NCBI RefSeq assembly: GCF_024139115.2
Contig: NC_085139.1
Location: 252,002,067 to 252,066,066 of the forward strand
From: Armigeres subalbatus
Taxonomy: Eukaryota > Arthropoda > Insecta > Diptera > Culicidae
Direction of reading: 5' to 3'
DNA: 64,000 nt
Positions 11,342 to 22,499 of the stretch are shown one piece after another. The notes under the pieces are model-generated. The model was given only the letters and a program-made list of their open reading frames with translations. It searched no databases and was not told the DNA's origin. The number at the start of each line of letters is the position of its first letter. Position 1 is the first letter of the stretch. The position numbers and the translations under genes were made by a program.

Positions 11342-11629
11342 CTTCTTCTTCTTATTGGCATTACATCCCCACACTGGGACAGAGCCGCCTCGCAGCTTAG
11401 TGTTCATTAAGCACTTCCACAGTTATTAACTGCGAGGTTTCTAAGCCAGGTTACCAATTTTTGCATTCGTATATCATGAGGCTAACACGATGATACTTTT
11501 ATGCCCAGGGAAGTCGAGACAATTTCCAATCCGAAAATTGTCTAGACCGGCACCGGGAATCGAACCCAGCCACCCTCAACATGGTCTTGCTTTGTAGCCA
11601 CGCGTCTTACCGCATGGCTAAGGAGGGCC
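11342..11629 (-). mobile_element. Feilai-type SINE, complete, with 11-bp TSD
   Basis: A 288-bp element lies on the minus strand. The tRNA-like head is at the right: box-A-like TAGCCATGCGGTAAGACGCG on the minus strand at about 11,597-11,618, and box-B-like GGTTCGATTCCCGG near 11,551-11,566. The body includes GTTAATAACTGTGGAAGTGC, and the element ends at GATGTAATGCCAATAAG(AAG)n. The 11-bp sequence GGTGTTTGATT is duplicated exactly at 11,331-11,341 and 11,630-11,640, proving LINE-type insertion. The length equals that of the copy at 49,443. Pol III transcription is expected from the family. Confidence 0.92.
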
Positions 11630-11640
11630 GGTGTTTGATT

Positions 11641-12374
11641 ATAGGTATTGATATTGGAAACGACAACTTCCATGCTTTGTAGAATTATTAGCAACTTCTT
11701 TATTCAAAACTTCTGGAAATAAAACTAATAATTAATTACATAATTAGAATTGCTTTACTCAAGCAAATGTAGGGCATTTATAGATATAATGATGATAGTA
11801 TTTAAGTTTATTTAAGTTTAAAAATTCTATTTACAAATTTTTCAGACTTTGGCAAAATGTGTTATTTGAGGGGAACTGTCCCGTTTTCCAAACAAAGAAA
11901 TACAGCACCAATTTCGATGCTTCTTTTTGCTAACATGCTAACATGCTAATTCGGGAAATTATTTTTTGCGGACTTTTTTTAGAACACGGCGAAATTTTCA
12001 AATCTAAAATGGATATTAACACTATTGCTGGTTGTGCATCTTTAATTGCTTGTGCCTTCTGCAAATAAATAAAAATAATTATTTTAATTAAATTTTTATT
12101 TTGATCAGTGTTAATTTTTTTTGCTTGGGAATCAGAACTGTTATAGTATATCACCATGTTTTAATATACGTTTCGTAAAGTACCAAGCACAACTTAACAT
12201 ATATGGGCAGCCATATAACATGACTCGTACCCATCCCGGGATCATGTGGATTATGAAACTAATCACCCGGATGAGCAGACCAAATCTCTCTAATTTTATT
12301 CTTCTTCATCCACCACCGCTGCCCTCGCTGCCTTGGCCATCATCGGCCTCTATCCGTGAACTCCGTCCGATGCG
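11641..12374. other. AT-rich unassigned sequence
   Basis: No gene recognised. It is AT-rich to about 12,160, then more balanced up to the hAT-like element. Open frames of 75 and 114 codons overlap on opposite strands without a domain. Confidence 0.3.
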
Positions 12375-13893
12375 CAGGCCTGGTAGCAGGTCACTTTTTA
12401 GTGACTTGGTCACTTTTTTCGGGCTAGTCACTAAAAAGTCTCTTTTTTCGACCTCAAGTCACTAAAGTCACTTTTTCTCGCAAAAAGTCACTATTTTCAA
12501 CTATTTTGAAACTATTTACTAAGATTATTATAAGGCTTTGTGTATCCATTGGAAGATGCTTTGTTCATGGCGGAAATGAAATTACGGACCTTGGAAAAAT
12601 GATCGCTCTGTAACTTTGCCAGCCATTTAACTCGCTGCTCTTATTGGCATTCCACCAGTAGCTAATTGAAGGTGTTTTACGTCACAATTTATTAATTGGT
12701 ATACAGTCATGCAAGCAGGAGACCTGTCGATTTCGAGTTTTTTTTAACTCAAACTTTATGCAGTAGGGGATGGTGGGAAGACTTGATTCTTCCCTGTTTT
12801 ACCAAGAACTGAAGTAGTATTGGTACAGCGTATTTTTATAATAGATCCTGAAGACATATGATCGTTATGTTGCGAGTTTTTTTTTTAATTGGCAACCTTA
12901 TTTACTGTGTTTTGTTACTCCTAAAGATGTTTTTAGTGGCCACGCAAAATTAGAACAACTTCTCCCAATAATGACCAAATGCTATCATTTTTTCACAGCA
13001 CAAATCCATAAATATGCTAAATGACCTTCATTGATAAAAATGCCATCATTCCACCACAATTTCAGGATATTTGGATTTTATGTTGTTGCCTCAATTTGAG
13101 CAGACTTCCCTCATTGGGCATCCATATAAAAATTTGTCTAAAAAATTCAATAAAGTTTAATTTGTTCTCAAGCTGCTATTTTTTTGTAGATTTGACAGAT
13201 GTGATGAGGGTTTAGCTCTAAAAAATATTTATTGAGTATCATAGATATCATAGAAAGGCGATCATCCAGTCTCCCCAATTTTGAAGATTGCATGCACTGT
13301 CGAATTCCATAGCAAAAATCATTCATGAATACGCACAGCAAGTCGGAAAACCTGCGTATGTTGGAGTAAAAATATTTAAAAGTTCGGAGTGCATGGTCCT
13401 CATTACAAGAAGGAGGTCGAGGGTTCAATCCCAGGCTCGTACTAAAACGATCCGTACAAACGATCCTGTCGCACTAAAAATTAAAAAAACATCCGTTTCA
13501 CCTATGACAAATCGTAGAGTTCTCTGCATCTTTCTTAAGTAGGTGTTCAGCTAATCCAATGATCGAAATTTTCACTCATTCTCACGAGAAGAGAATGCTC
13601 ATTTACGCAGATTAATAAGAAATAATTTTCAGAAAAGAAAAACAGGTGTTTGATAACCATATTTCGCTCACTTCAAGTGGCGTAAACATTTGATTTGCTT
13701 GCAGACTACTCATAGTTTTGAATTGTCCTGCTTTTTACAGATATTGAGTAAAATTTCCGTGGGGTTAAAAGAGAGGGCAAGTCCCTATTTGGTCACTTTT
13801 TCTGCAACTGAAAGTCACTATTTAGTCCCTTTTTTCGTCAGCTTTGGTCACTAAAGTCACTATTTTGAGTGGCTTCAGTCGCTACCAGCCCTG
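12375..13893. mobile_element. Non-autonomous hAT-like DNA transposon (1.52 kb)
   Basis: The ends are inverted: CAGGCCTGGTAGC at the left and GCTACCAGCCCTG at the right (12 of 13 positions match). The six bases GATGCG flank both ends (12,369-12,374 and 13,894-13,899). Subterminal regions (12,390-12,480 and 13,780-13,880) are packed with AGTCACTTTTT/AAAGTCACTA motifs in both orientations, as is usual for hAT subterminal repeats. hAT elements normally duplicate 8 bp; only 6 match here, so the superfamily is inferred from the CAGGG-like termini. No transposase frame is present. Confidence 0.75.
13385..13437 (+). other. tRNA-like box-B segment inside the hAT-like element
   Basis: GAGTGCATGGTCCTCATTAC followed by GGTCGAGGGTTCAATCCCAG resembles the anticodon-to-T-arm half of a tRNA or SINE head. 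A convincing acceptor stem and box A are lacking. It is probably a fragment of a tRNA-derived SINE carried as internal filler. Confidence 0.3.
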
Positions 13894-13899
13894 GATGCG

Positions 13900-14339
13900 A
13901 TGGGCGATTGCATCCCTCGCAACCGACACCACTGCATCCGACCATCATCAAGCACAGAATGACAAAAAAATGCGCCCACTTCTTTCATGCATATTCGCAG
14001 ACCTACCAGCAATTCTACCGCTGGTGACTGCATGCTGTCACTGTGTAGGTAAACGAACGAACGAACGAACGAACGAAACGAAATATGAGCGAGCAAAAAG
14101 CACGTCAGTACGCGCTGCTGTCACAAATTGTAATGACTCGTACGCGGCAGGCACTGCTTCTTTAATACACAAAGAAAATCTTCCGGTACCCCCGAAGGCC
14201 CGTGACATACCGCATTCTGATGTCCGTGTTAGCAATACATGGGATTGGTTACGTATGAAATTTTTATTGGCTTCGACAAAAAAATAAATTTTCATTAGCT
14301 AATTGTTAATAATCTTAAGTTTCAATGAAATAGGCAAAA
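13900..14339. other. Unassigned, with a (CGAA)n microsatellite
   Basis: A short (CGAA)n run lies at about 14,052-14,080. Overlapping opposite-strand open frames (147 codons at 13,844-14,287 plus; 85 codons at 14,038-14,295 minus) pass through the microsatellite and the transposon end and have no domain, so they are not called genes. Confidence 0.35.
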
Positions 14340-14865
14340 TGGTGGAGAGTGTCCGAGTTGATTGATATATAAATCTTAAAAATCCATCGAAAGATAAAGG
14401 CGCTGGTAACGTTCAAAGTCTTCCCTTCCAGCGTAAGGGTCTGTTCAAATATTACGTAACGCGAAAAACGTTGTTTTAAAGAACCCCCCACCCCTCGTAA
14501 CAATCTGTAACAAAATTTAGAACTACCCCCACCTCTATGCGTAACGCGTAACAAGCACATTTTTTTTCAAATCTTGTTTTTGGTAGAATTTGAACCACGA
14601 TACAATAAATTATTATTTTTTGTGTATTTTATGCTATTTTGACGACAATAACTATTTTTTGAAAAATTTAAATATTTTTTCTCAATTGTTACGCGTAACA
14701 ATTTCTCGAAGGACCCCCACCCCCTATATTTTGCGTAACAAATCGTAACAAAAATAAAACAACCCCCCACCCCCTATTGCGTTACGTAATATTTGAACAG
14801 ACCCTAACGCTCTCGATTTCCAAAAATCTGAATGACACCCAGTATAGTAAAGAAAGACGTAAGTC
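14340..14865 (+). repeat. Dispersed repeat copy split by a MITE
   Basis: The flanks GGAGAGTGTCCGAGTTGATT... (14,343-14,430) and CGCTCTCGATTTCCAAAAA...CAGTATAGTAAAGAAA (14,808-14,855) align with 47,757-47,882, where the same sequence is continuous. Here it is interrupted by the MITE at 14,434-14,806. Confidence 0.7.
14434..14806. mobile_element. TA-flanked MITE with AGGGTCTGTTCA termini
   Basis: Inverted termini AGGGTCTGTTCAAATATTACGTAACGC (left) and its reverse complement (right) match almost exactly over ~27 bp. TA is present at both junctions, consistent with a Tc1/mariner-type TA duplication. C-rich tracts (CCCCCCACCCC, GGACCCCCACCCCC) and GTAACAAATCGTAACA motifs repeat internally. There is no transposase. 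The second copy is at 44,108-44,678. Confidence 0.85.
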
Positions 14866-16744
14866 CTACGTCAAAATGTTTATGTAATTAGTGTACGACC
14901 CCTAATGCGTAAATGGAACCTTACCTTAAAAATGCCTTCAAAAATATCACAAGAAGTAATGAATCCTATGTTGTGATTATCAAACACAATTCCGCCCTGT
15001 AGGTATTCGAGGCCACTGTACATAAATGGAATTTCTGTAGGCTTCGAAGAGATTTGATAAAAAATATGGGATTGCGGGTGGTATTCCCGGCACCGGCTGA
15101 AAAACTAAAAATAGCAACATTTTTTTGCCAAAACTCCTCTGTACTTTGTACTCCTTCGTTGTGCCCACTCGAGAATTTATGTTACAGCTACTTGCATTGG
15201 AACTTAAATATGTAGCGCAATACCATGTGGGGAAAACATTGCCATTTTTGGCTTTTTTATTGGGTGACTTGATGTGATTTCTCAAGCGAGTTTTTAGTTT
15301 CCAAATTCAATATCATAAGTTACAGAAGGATTGTTATTCAAATGCAGTGAAGTTTGTTGCATACATAATTTAACATGGACAATGTTTTTTTTTTGGAAGT
15401 ATTCCAAAATTAAAATAATTTACTCAAAATGTAACACCGAACCAATTTACCCCATATTTATTAGCTAAATTAGAGAAAACTTGGTCGTGATACGAAAGGC
15501 ACTATGACCCTTACTCAGATGCTTGGGATTCAACAAAAATGTTGTGCGTGGCCTGAAAACTGGAAAAATCGAGTATGGAGTCGCAGTATGTCAGTCGCAA
15601 GAATCGTAAAATAGATTAATTTTTTATGCGGTTGGTGATACTAGTGAAATTTACGTGAATTTTACTATTCATTATAATTTCCAAATTCTTAGTATGTATG
15701 TGGGAAAATGATTAATATTCTCGGCAGGCCTTTGCGCCTTAGTACACTCCTCTAAGGTTTGATGTCCACTAAGGGGATCATGAATACATTTGTTTAAACT
15801 CGGTTTTTATTCCACGATGTTCCACGATGCTTTTCGTTCAAGTGAGTTGAATGGAGGTGTTTAGATGTTCAATTCGAGTTCAATTCAAGCGTCTCGTCAA
15901 ACCCACTTGCCTTGCATTATACGGCAGTTATAGAATTTGTAAATTTTCAGTAAAAATTAGATTTTTCGTATGACCGATAAAGTGCCGTGTGAGAAAATAA
16001 TTCATTAGGGCAATCATAATGCTTTACATGCAAATGGATTAAGCTGAAAAACAAAAGACTTAAGAACATTCAATATTATTTCCTACAAAAAAAATCGCTA
16101 CGAACTGCTTGGTTAATTCTATTAGCTCAGCAGTAATATTCACACAGAAATGTCACCGGCGCGTATACACGGCCGTGCGCGCGGCTGCGTATTTATCAGC
16201 GCTCACTGCAGTGCGTTTTAGGGCCCTTTTTCCACACTGCACTGTTCTGCTGTTGATTGTGCGCTCGGTTTATTTTGTTCGATCTTCTTTTATCATACAC
16301 TTCTCCAAAGCTGTGGTGAATTCAAACGTAAGAGGCGCGCTCCCGTTCAAATGCAACGGTGCGTGTGAGTGTATTAAAATTTCTTTTCACCACACTGAGG
16401 AGATGGACATCTCTGCCTGTGGGCCGCATTACTGAACAGCTTCCCGGCGGCCGCATTCTGCATTCTGCTATTCATCCACCCGTAAGTGTTATTTGCCGTC
16501 TGAATAAAAGTCTTTGTTGAAATGAAAAACATCACAGTTAGGCCTTCACGCTCCCGAAAACCTCCGCACACCAGTGACCCTGAGACCCGGAACAAAAAAG
16601 GCCTTCTGCCAGACCTTCTCTCTCCTGCCCGCCCCAGACGGCTGCCGTGGCTAGACCAGCAGGTAGGGGTTTAGGCCAGTTCCCTTCAGGAACTGAACGA
16701 TTTCAGGGCCACAACAATTGCGTCTTATAACCTGTCAAAGGTAC
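14866..16744. other. Unassigned sequence
   Basis: No gene recognised in 1.9 kb. Open frames of 65-108 codons (14,980-15,285 minus; 16,109-16,435 plus) show no domain. 16,140-16,240 is GC-rich with CGCGTATACACGGCCGTGCG-like palindromic stretches and partly resembles 9,380-9,480. CT-rich sequence occurs at 16,600-16,650. Confidence 0.35.
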
Positions 16745-17646
16745 CATATCCTAGAAGCATATCCGGAGGAATTCATGGAGGAACTTTCTAAAGAATTCCT
16801 GGAGGAACTTCCGGAGGAGATCCAGGAGGAACTTTCAAAGGAATCCCTAAAGAAACTTCCGAAGGAATTTTTGGAGGAATTTCCGAAACAAAAAAAACCT
16901 TCCGGAGGAATTCCGAGAGAAATTTGAGGAAAAACTTCCCGAGGAATTCCTGGAAGAAATTCAGAAGGTATTCATGGGAGAAGTTTTGGAGGAATTCCTG
17001 GAGGAACTTGCGAAGGAATTCTTGAAGGAACTTCCGAAGGAATTGTTAAAGGAAATTCCGAAACAAAACAAAAACATTCGGAGGAATTCCTGAAGGAATT
17101 CCCGAACAAATACCTGGAGGAACTTCCGAAGGAATTCCTGGAGGAATTTACAAAGCAATGTCTGTAGGAACTTTCAGAAGAATCCTTGAAAGAACTTTCA
17201 AAGGAATCCCTGAAAGAACTTCCGAAGGAATTTTAGGAGGAACTTCCGAAACAAAAACAAAACTTCTGGAGGAATTCCAAGAGCAATTGCTGGAGGAACT
17301 TCCAAAGAAATCCCTCGAAGAACTTCCGAAGGAATTTTTGAAGAAAATTCCGAAAAAAAAACTTCCGCAGGAGTTCTGAATGAATTGCTGAAGGAATTCC
17401 TGGAGGAACTTCGGGAGGAGTTCCTGGAGGAACTTCCGGAGGAATTGCTGGAGGAACTTCCAAAGAACTCCCTGAAGGAACTTCCGAAGGAATTCCTGGG
17501 GGAAATAACGAAGAAATTTTTGGAGGAGCTTCCGAAAGAATTTTTGAAGCAACTTCCAAAACAAAAAAAAAAACTTCCAAAGAAATTCCTGGAGGAACTT
17601 CCAAAGGAATTTGTGGAAAAACTTCCCGATGAATTGCTGGAAGAAC
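16745..17646 (+). repeat. 15-bp array, GGAGGAACTTCCGAAGGAATTCCT orientation
   Basis: Well-kept units of GGAGGAACTTCCGAAGGAATTCCTG run across 900 bp and are more homogeneous than those at 1.4-5.4 kb. The period is a multiple of three, so several frames are open (17,385-17,891 plus; 17,148-17,863 minus), giving peptides such as EELPKEFLEELPKEF with a five-residue period and oily/charged alternation. I see no start context, splice signal or codon-position bias favouring a gene. A-runs (AAACAAAAAAAA) break it every 150-200 bp. It joins the 11-bp satellite directly at about 17,646. Confidence 0.8.
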
Positions 17647-19744
17647 CAAATCCAATCCAAATCCAATCCAAATCCAATCCAAATCCAATCCCAAATCCAA
17701 TCCAAATCCAATCCAAATCCAATCCAAATCCAATCCAAATCCAATCCAAATCAATCCAAATCAAACCAAATCCAAACCAAATCCAATCCAAATCCAATCC
17801 AAATCCAATCCAAATCCAATCCAAATCCAATCCAAATCCAATCCAAATCCAATCCAAATCCAATTCAAATCCAATAAAAATCCAAATCTAATCCAAATCC
17901 AATCCAAATACAACTCAAATTCAATTCAAATCTAATTCAAATCCAAATTCAATCCAAATTCAATCCAAATTAAATCCAAATCCAATCCAAATTCAATCCA
18001 AATTCAATCCAAATCCAATTCAAATTCAAATTCAATCCAAATAAATTCAATCCAAATAAATCCAATCCAAATCCAATCCAAATCCAATCCAAATCCAATC
18101 CAAATCCAATCCAAGTCAAATCCAAATCCAATCCAAATCCAATTCAAATCAAAATCCAATCCAAATCTAATTCAAATCCAATCCAAACCAAACCAACCAA
18201 ACCAATCGAATCCAATCCAGTCCAATCCAAATCAATCAAATCAACCAAATCAACCAAATCCAGTCCAAACCAATCCAAACCAACCAAATCAACCAAACCA
18301 GTCCAAATCCAACCAACCAAATCCAGTCAAACCAGTCCAAATCAACCAAACCAGTCCAAACCAATCAAGTCAATCCAAATCAATCCAAATCAACCAAACC
18401 AACCAAACCAATCAAATCAATCCAAACCAATCAAATCCAACCAAATCAATCAAACCAATCCAAACCAACCAAATCAATCCAAATCCAGTCCAAATCAGTC
18501 CAAACCAATCCAAACCAACCAAATCAGTCAAACCAATCCAAATCAATCAAATCAATCCAAATCCAATCAAATCCAATCCAATCCAATCCAAACCAATCCA
18601 AATCAATCCAACCAACCAATCAAACCAATCCAACCAATCCAAACCAATCCAAACCAATCCAAACCAACCAAATCCCATCCAACCATTTCAAATCAAAATC
18701 CAAACCAATCCAAATTCAACCCAAATTCAATCCAAATACAATCCAAATACAACCAAACCAACCAAATCAAATCCAAATCAAACCAAACCAATCCAAATCA
18801 ATCAAATCCAAACCAATACAAATCAAATCCAAATCGAATCCAAACCAATCCAAATCAAATCATATCAATCCAAATCAATCCAAATCAATCCAAATCAATC
18901 CAACCAATCAAACCAGTCCAAACCAACCAAATCAATCAAATCCAATCCAAATCCAATCAAATCAATCCAAATCAATCCAAATCCAGTCGATCAAATCCAA
19001 TCCAAATCAATCCAAATCAATCCAAATCCAATCAAATCAATCAAATCAATCCAACCAATCAAATCAATCCAAATCAATCCAAATCAATCCAAATCCAAAT
19101 CAATCAAATCAATCCAAACCAACCAAATCCTATCCAAATCCATTTCAAATCAAAATCCAAATCCAATCCAAATTCAACCCAAATTCAATCCAAATACAAT
19201 CCAAATACAATCCAAATCCAATCCAAATCCAATCCAAATTCAATTCAAATCCAAATCCAATCCAAATCTAATTCAAATCTAATCCAAATCCAATCCAAAT
19301 CCAATCCATATACAATCCAAATCCAATCCAAATCCAATGCAAATCCAAATTCAATCCAAATCAAATCCAATTCAAATCCAATCCAAATCTAATTCAAATC
19401 CAATCGAAATCCAATCCAAATCCAATCCAAATCCAACCCATATCCAATCCATATCTAATCAAAATCCAATCCAAATTAAATCCAAATCCAATCCAAAGCC
19501 AATCCAAATCCAATCAAATTCCAATCCAAATCCAATCAAAGTCCAACCAAATCCAATCCAAATCCAAATCAAAACAAATCCAATTCAAATCCAATCCAAA
19601 TCCAATCCAAATCCAATCCAAATCCAATCCAAATCCAATCTAAATCCAATCCAAATCCAATTCAAATTCAATCCAAATTAAATTCAAATCAAATCCATAT
19701 CGAAACCCAATCCAATCTAAATGCAATCCAAATCCAAATCCAAT
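17647..19744 (+). repeat. 11-bp satellite, AAATCCAATCC orientation
   Basis: About 2.1 kb of AAATCCAATCC units (11 bp). Clean copies lie at both ends, and a looser middle (18,180-19,100) has CAACCAAAT and CCAGTCC variants. An 11-bp period rotates through the frames, so translation gives an 11-residue period (NPIQIQSKSNP on plus, DLDWIWIGFGL on minus). It is flanked by 15-bp arrays of opposite orientation. No coding evidence. Confidence 0.9.
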
Positions 19745-20130
19745 TTGGAAGTTCCTTCAAAAATTCCTTCGGAAGTTCCTCAAGAATTCCTCCGGAAGTT
19801 TTTTGTTTGTTTCGGAAGTTCTTCCAAAAATTCCTTTGGTAGTTCCTCTAAGAAATCCTTCGGAAGTTCCTCCAGAAGATCCTCCAGGAATTCCTCCGGA
19901 AGTTATTTCAGGAATTCCTTTCTGGAGGAGCTTCCGGAGTAATTCCTGAAAGAACTTCCAAAGGAATCCCTGAAGGAACTTCCGAAGGAATTCTTGAAGG
20001 AACTTCCGAAGGAATTTTTGGAGGAACTTCCGAAAAAATGAAAAAAACTTCCGGAGGAATTCGTGGAGAAACTTCCAGAGGAATTTGTGGAAGAATTTCA
20101 GGAGGTATTCCTGGGAGAGGAGGAGGAAGG
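19745..20130. repeat. 15-bp array with internal strand switch
   Basis: From 19,745 to about 19,915 the units read GGAAGTTCCTCC/GGAATTCCTCCGGAAG, the reverse of 16,745-17,646. From about 19,920 to 20,110 they read GGAGGAGCTTCCGGAG/GAAGGAACTTCCGAAGG again. The flip lies near 19,915 in GGAATTCCTTTCTGGAGG. Confidence 0.75.
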
Positions 20131-22499
20131 AAGGAATTCTGATACAAAGTACAATCTTGTTTACTATGCAGTTGGAAATTGATACAGGTCTTGACAGGTC
20201 TCCATATTGAGAATAACAATTATAAATTTTTGTTTTTGTCTAACCGAGACCAATGTATCAAGAATATGATGAGTTTTATTAAAAATTAGGCAACCTTTTC
20301 AAATTATATCCGTGTTGTGATAACTATGGCTGGAAGACTGCTACATCCATTTTTACTACCTACTTTTGGGAAATTCGGTGTTAAGCATTTTTTAAACTAT
20401 ATTATGATAACATCTTGATACAACATTTGAAATAATGGCAACTAACTTCGAATTGTTCTTCAAATACTATCGTATCACTAAGAATTAGGCCGATTTGTAC
20501 AATTTGAAAACCGTGAAAAGCTTAAAACTGAAGAAACTCTTCCTCAAGTTCGTTCACTGTTTCCACAGTATGTCGATCAAAACGAAAGAGAAATTGCGCC
20601 TCCTATTTTTTTATTTCTGCCTCGATAGTTGGGATGGCTTCATCGCTGCATCTAAGCTAATTTATTTGACGACTTAATTTCTCCTAATTTTCTGTGATCA
20701 AACTGTAGATAAATTTGTTTCGCCTGAGGAAATGTTTAACTGGTTTTTGATTGAATAATGAAAAGGTAGACTAGGTCGGATTTCTACCGAGTTAACGACT
20801 TCCTAGGGCTGTCGTCTTGGAATTTCGCCCTCCCGGTAATAACAATGTTGCCCAGCCCACTCAAACAAGCCAGATGGCAAACAGAAGAAAAAAGCTTTAG
20901 CCGGTTGCATTCCCTGCAACAACTGGAGAACAACAGTTACTCACACTTGATTTGAATGATGATCGTGGCACCTTTTTCCGTCTAATCTGAATCCGCTCAC
21001 TTACAGCGGCGCACGATCTAGGGGCTTGTTACTTTCGTTACGCCCAGCAGCAACCGCCCTATCCGATCGTCGTCATCATTATCATCATCATCATCATCAT
21101 CGGTGTGGCGAGACCCCGCTTGGGACGGGACTGATGCTGATTGAAGTGTGGTACCCCAAAGGCGCCGAAAGAGCATCGTGCAATGGGTTGGACCCCAGTC
21201 CCAGCCTGACCATCGATCGGTGAACGCACTTTCTTTGCTTCCAGGTCTCGAGAGCGGTGATGCAGTCCAAGGTCTCTTCCGATTGCTTGGATGGAAATAT
21301 TTACGTTACCATGTAGATTAATGCCCAGCAGGGGCTCCCTTTGAAGTGGCGTCGTGCATGGCTGAATGCGTGCTTTCGTGGGACCTGCTGCTTGGCTCGC
21401 GCCAGGTGCCCTCAGCTGGGGCCTCAAACAAACTGTGTTGGCTTCCAATCGAAGCGCATGGAGGAACCAACTGCGCCATTGATTTGCCACGATAAAGCCG
21501 CTTTTCCGCTATTAATTTACCACAAAAAGCTTATCACCGCCGTCGACTGTCTTCGATTCGATTGACCCAAATGGAAAGTGGATGAAGACGCTGATGTTGT
21601 GCGCCGTAGCGCCTATTCGGGCCATGCGGCGCGAAATTGCCTTCACGCCACTATTTTTGGCCAACCCAAATGGTTTCGGGCATCCGGTGGTGAGGCGGAC
21701 GATAAGACACACCAAAACGCATTAGAATCGAGTTTTGGACGTGCAGAGTGACCCCGCCAAGGGTACGCGTGCCGGGAATGCATGTGTGAACGATAACAAT
21801 AACAAAAATAACCAACAACGCCTCGGTCCGCAGCGCGCGTTTGGCATTGTTTGTGGTGGGGCTTCCTTCTTATGGATTGATTTCGGATTTAGGTACCGTG
21901 AACCAACAACGTTTTACTGTGGCTGCTAATGGCCATTTGTTTACCAACAATTTGGTCCGTTTCATCCGTTCGCTATTCGGACCGTTGTGGGTTGGTTGTC
22001 GTCACCTGTAATCGTTTCCCGTCAACGGGGGGCAGTCCACTTTGGCGCGCGTGAACGTTAGCAAACAACACCTGACTGAGTGATGTGCGGTAAAAAGAAT
22101 TGTTTGAATTCCATAGTTTGGGTTCAGTTTATCGATTTCGTAGATATGTGTTTAACGACTGTACAAAGGTGGACAAAACATGCGTTTTGAGCAAAGTAAC
22201 AATGCAATCGTTGTGCGTAATTGACCGAACAAAAATTCTAAAAAGGAATGGGATAGCATTGAAAACGGTAAGCTGACGAGCATTTACTATTGTCTTAAGT
22301 AAAAGTAGGTTTATTTGCGCTAACGGTGACGCAGAAACCAAATAAGAGTTAAATAGTCAATGATCATAATTTGTACCAGGCAAGGTACATGACATGCGGG
22401 CCTTGGAACATTCCAAATAGGTACAGTGAACAAATTTTTTAATGCATTTAAAAAATCATATCCATTTCAATGTTACGAATTTCATGACTTCGTTAGAAT
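20131..22499. other. Unassigned, partly low-copy sequence; (CAT)n at 21,072-21,101
   Basis: No gene recognised. 20,131-20,800 is AT-rich. 20,800-22,080 is GC-balanced, with a TCATCATCAT microsatellite at about 21,072-21,101, a CAA-rich stretch at 21,790-21,825 and open frames up to 143 codons on both strands that overlap and lack domains. This block looks like single-copy non-coding DNA rather than repeat, so it is one of the better places for host regulatory sequence. Confidence 0.35.

Noticed and set aside
13385..13437. A true tRNA gene
   Set aside because: There is a T-arm-like GGTTCAATCCC but no paired acceptor stem or clear box A.
13844..14287. 147-codon open frame on plus
   Set aside because: It starts inside the right end of the hAT-like element and passes through a CGAA microsatellite.
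17148..17891. Overlapping plus and minus open frames of 168-221 codons
   Set aside because: They arise from the 15-bp and 11-bp repeats and are open on both strands at once, as expected from repeat composition.
17647..19744. CRISPR-like array
   Set aside because: Units are contiguous 11-bp repeats without unique spacers, in a eukaryotic context.
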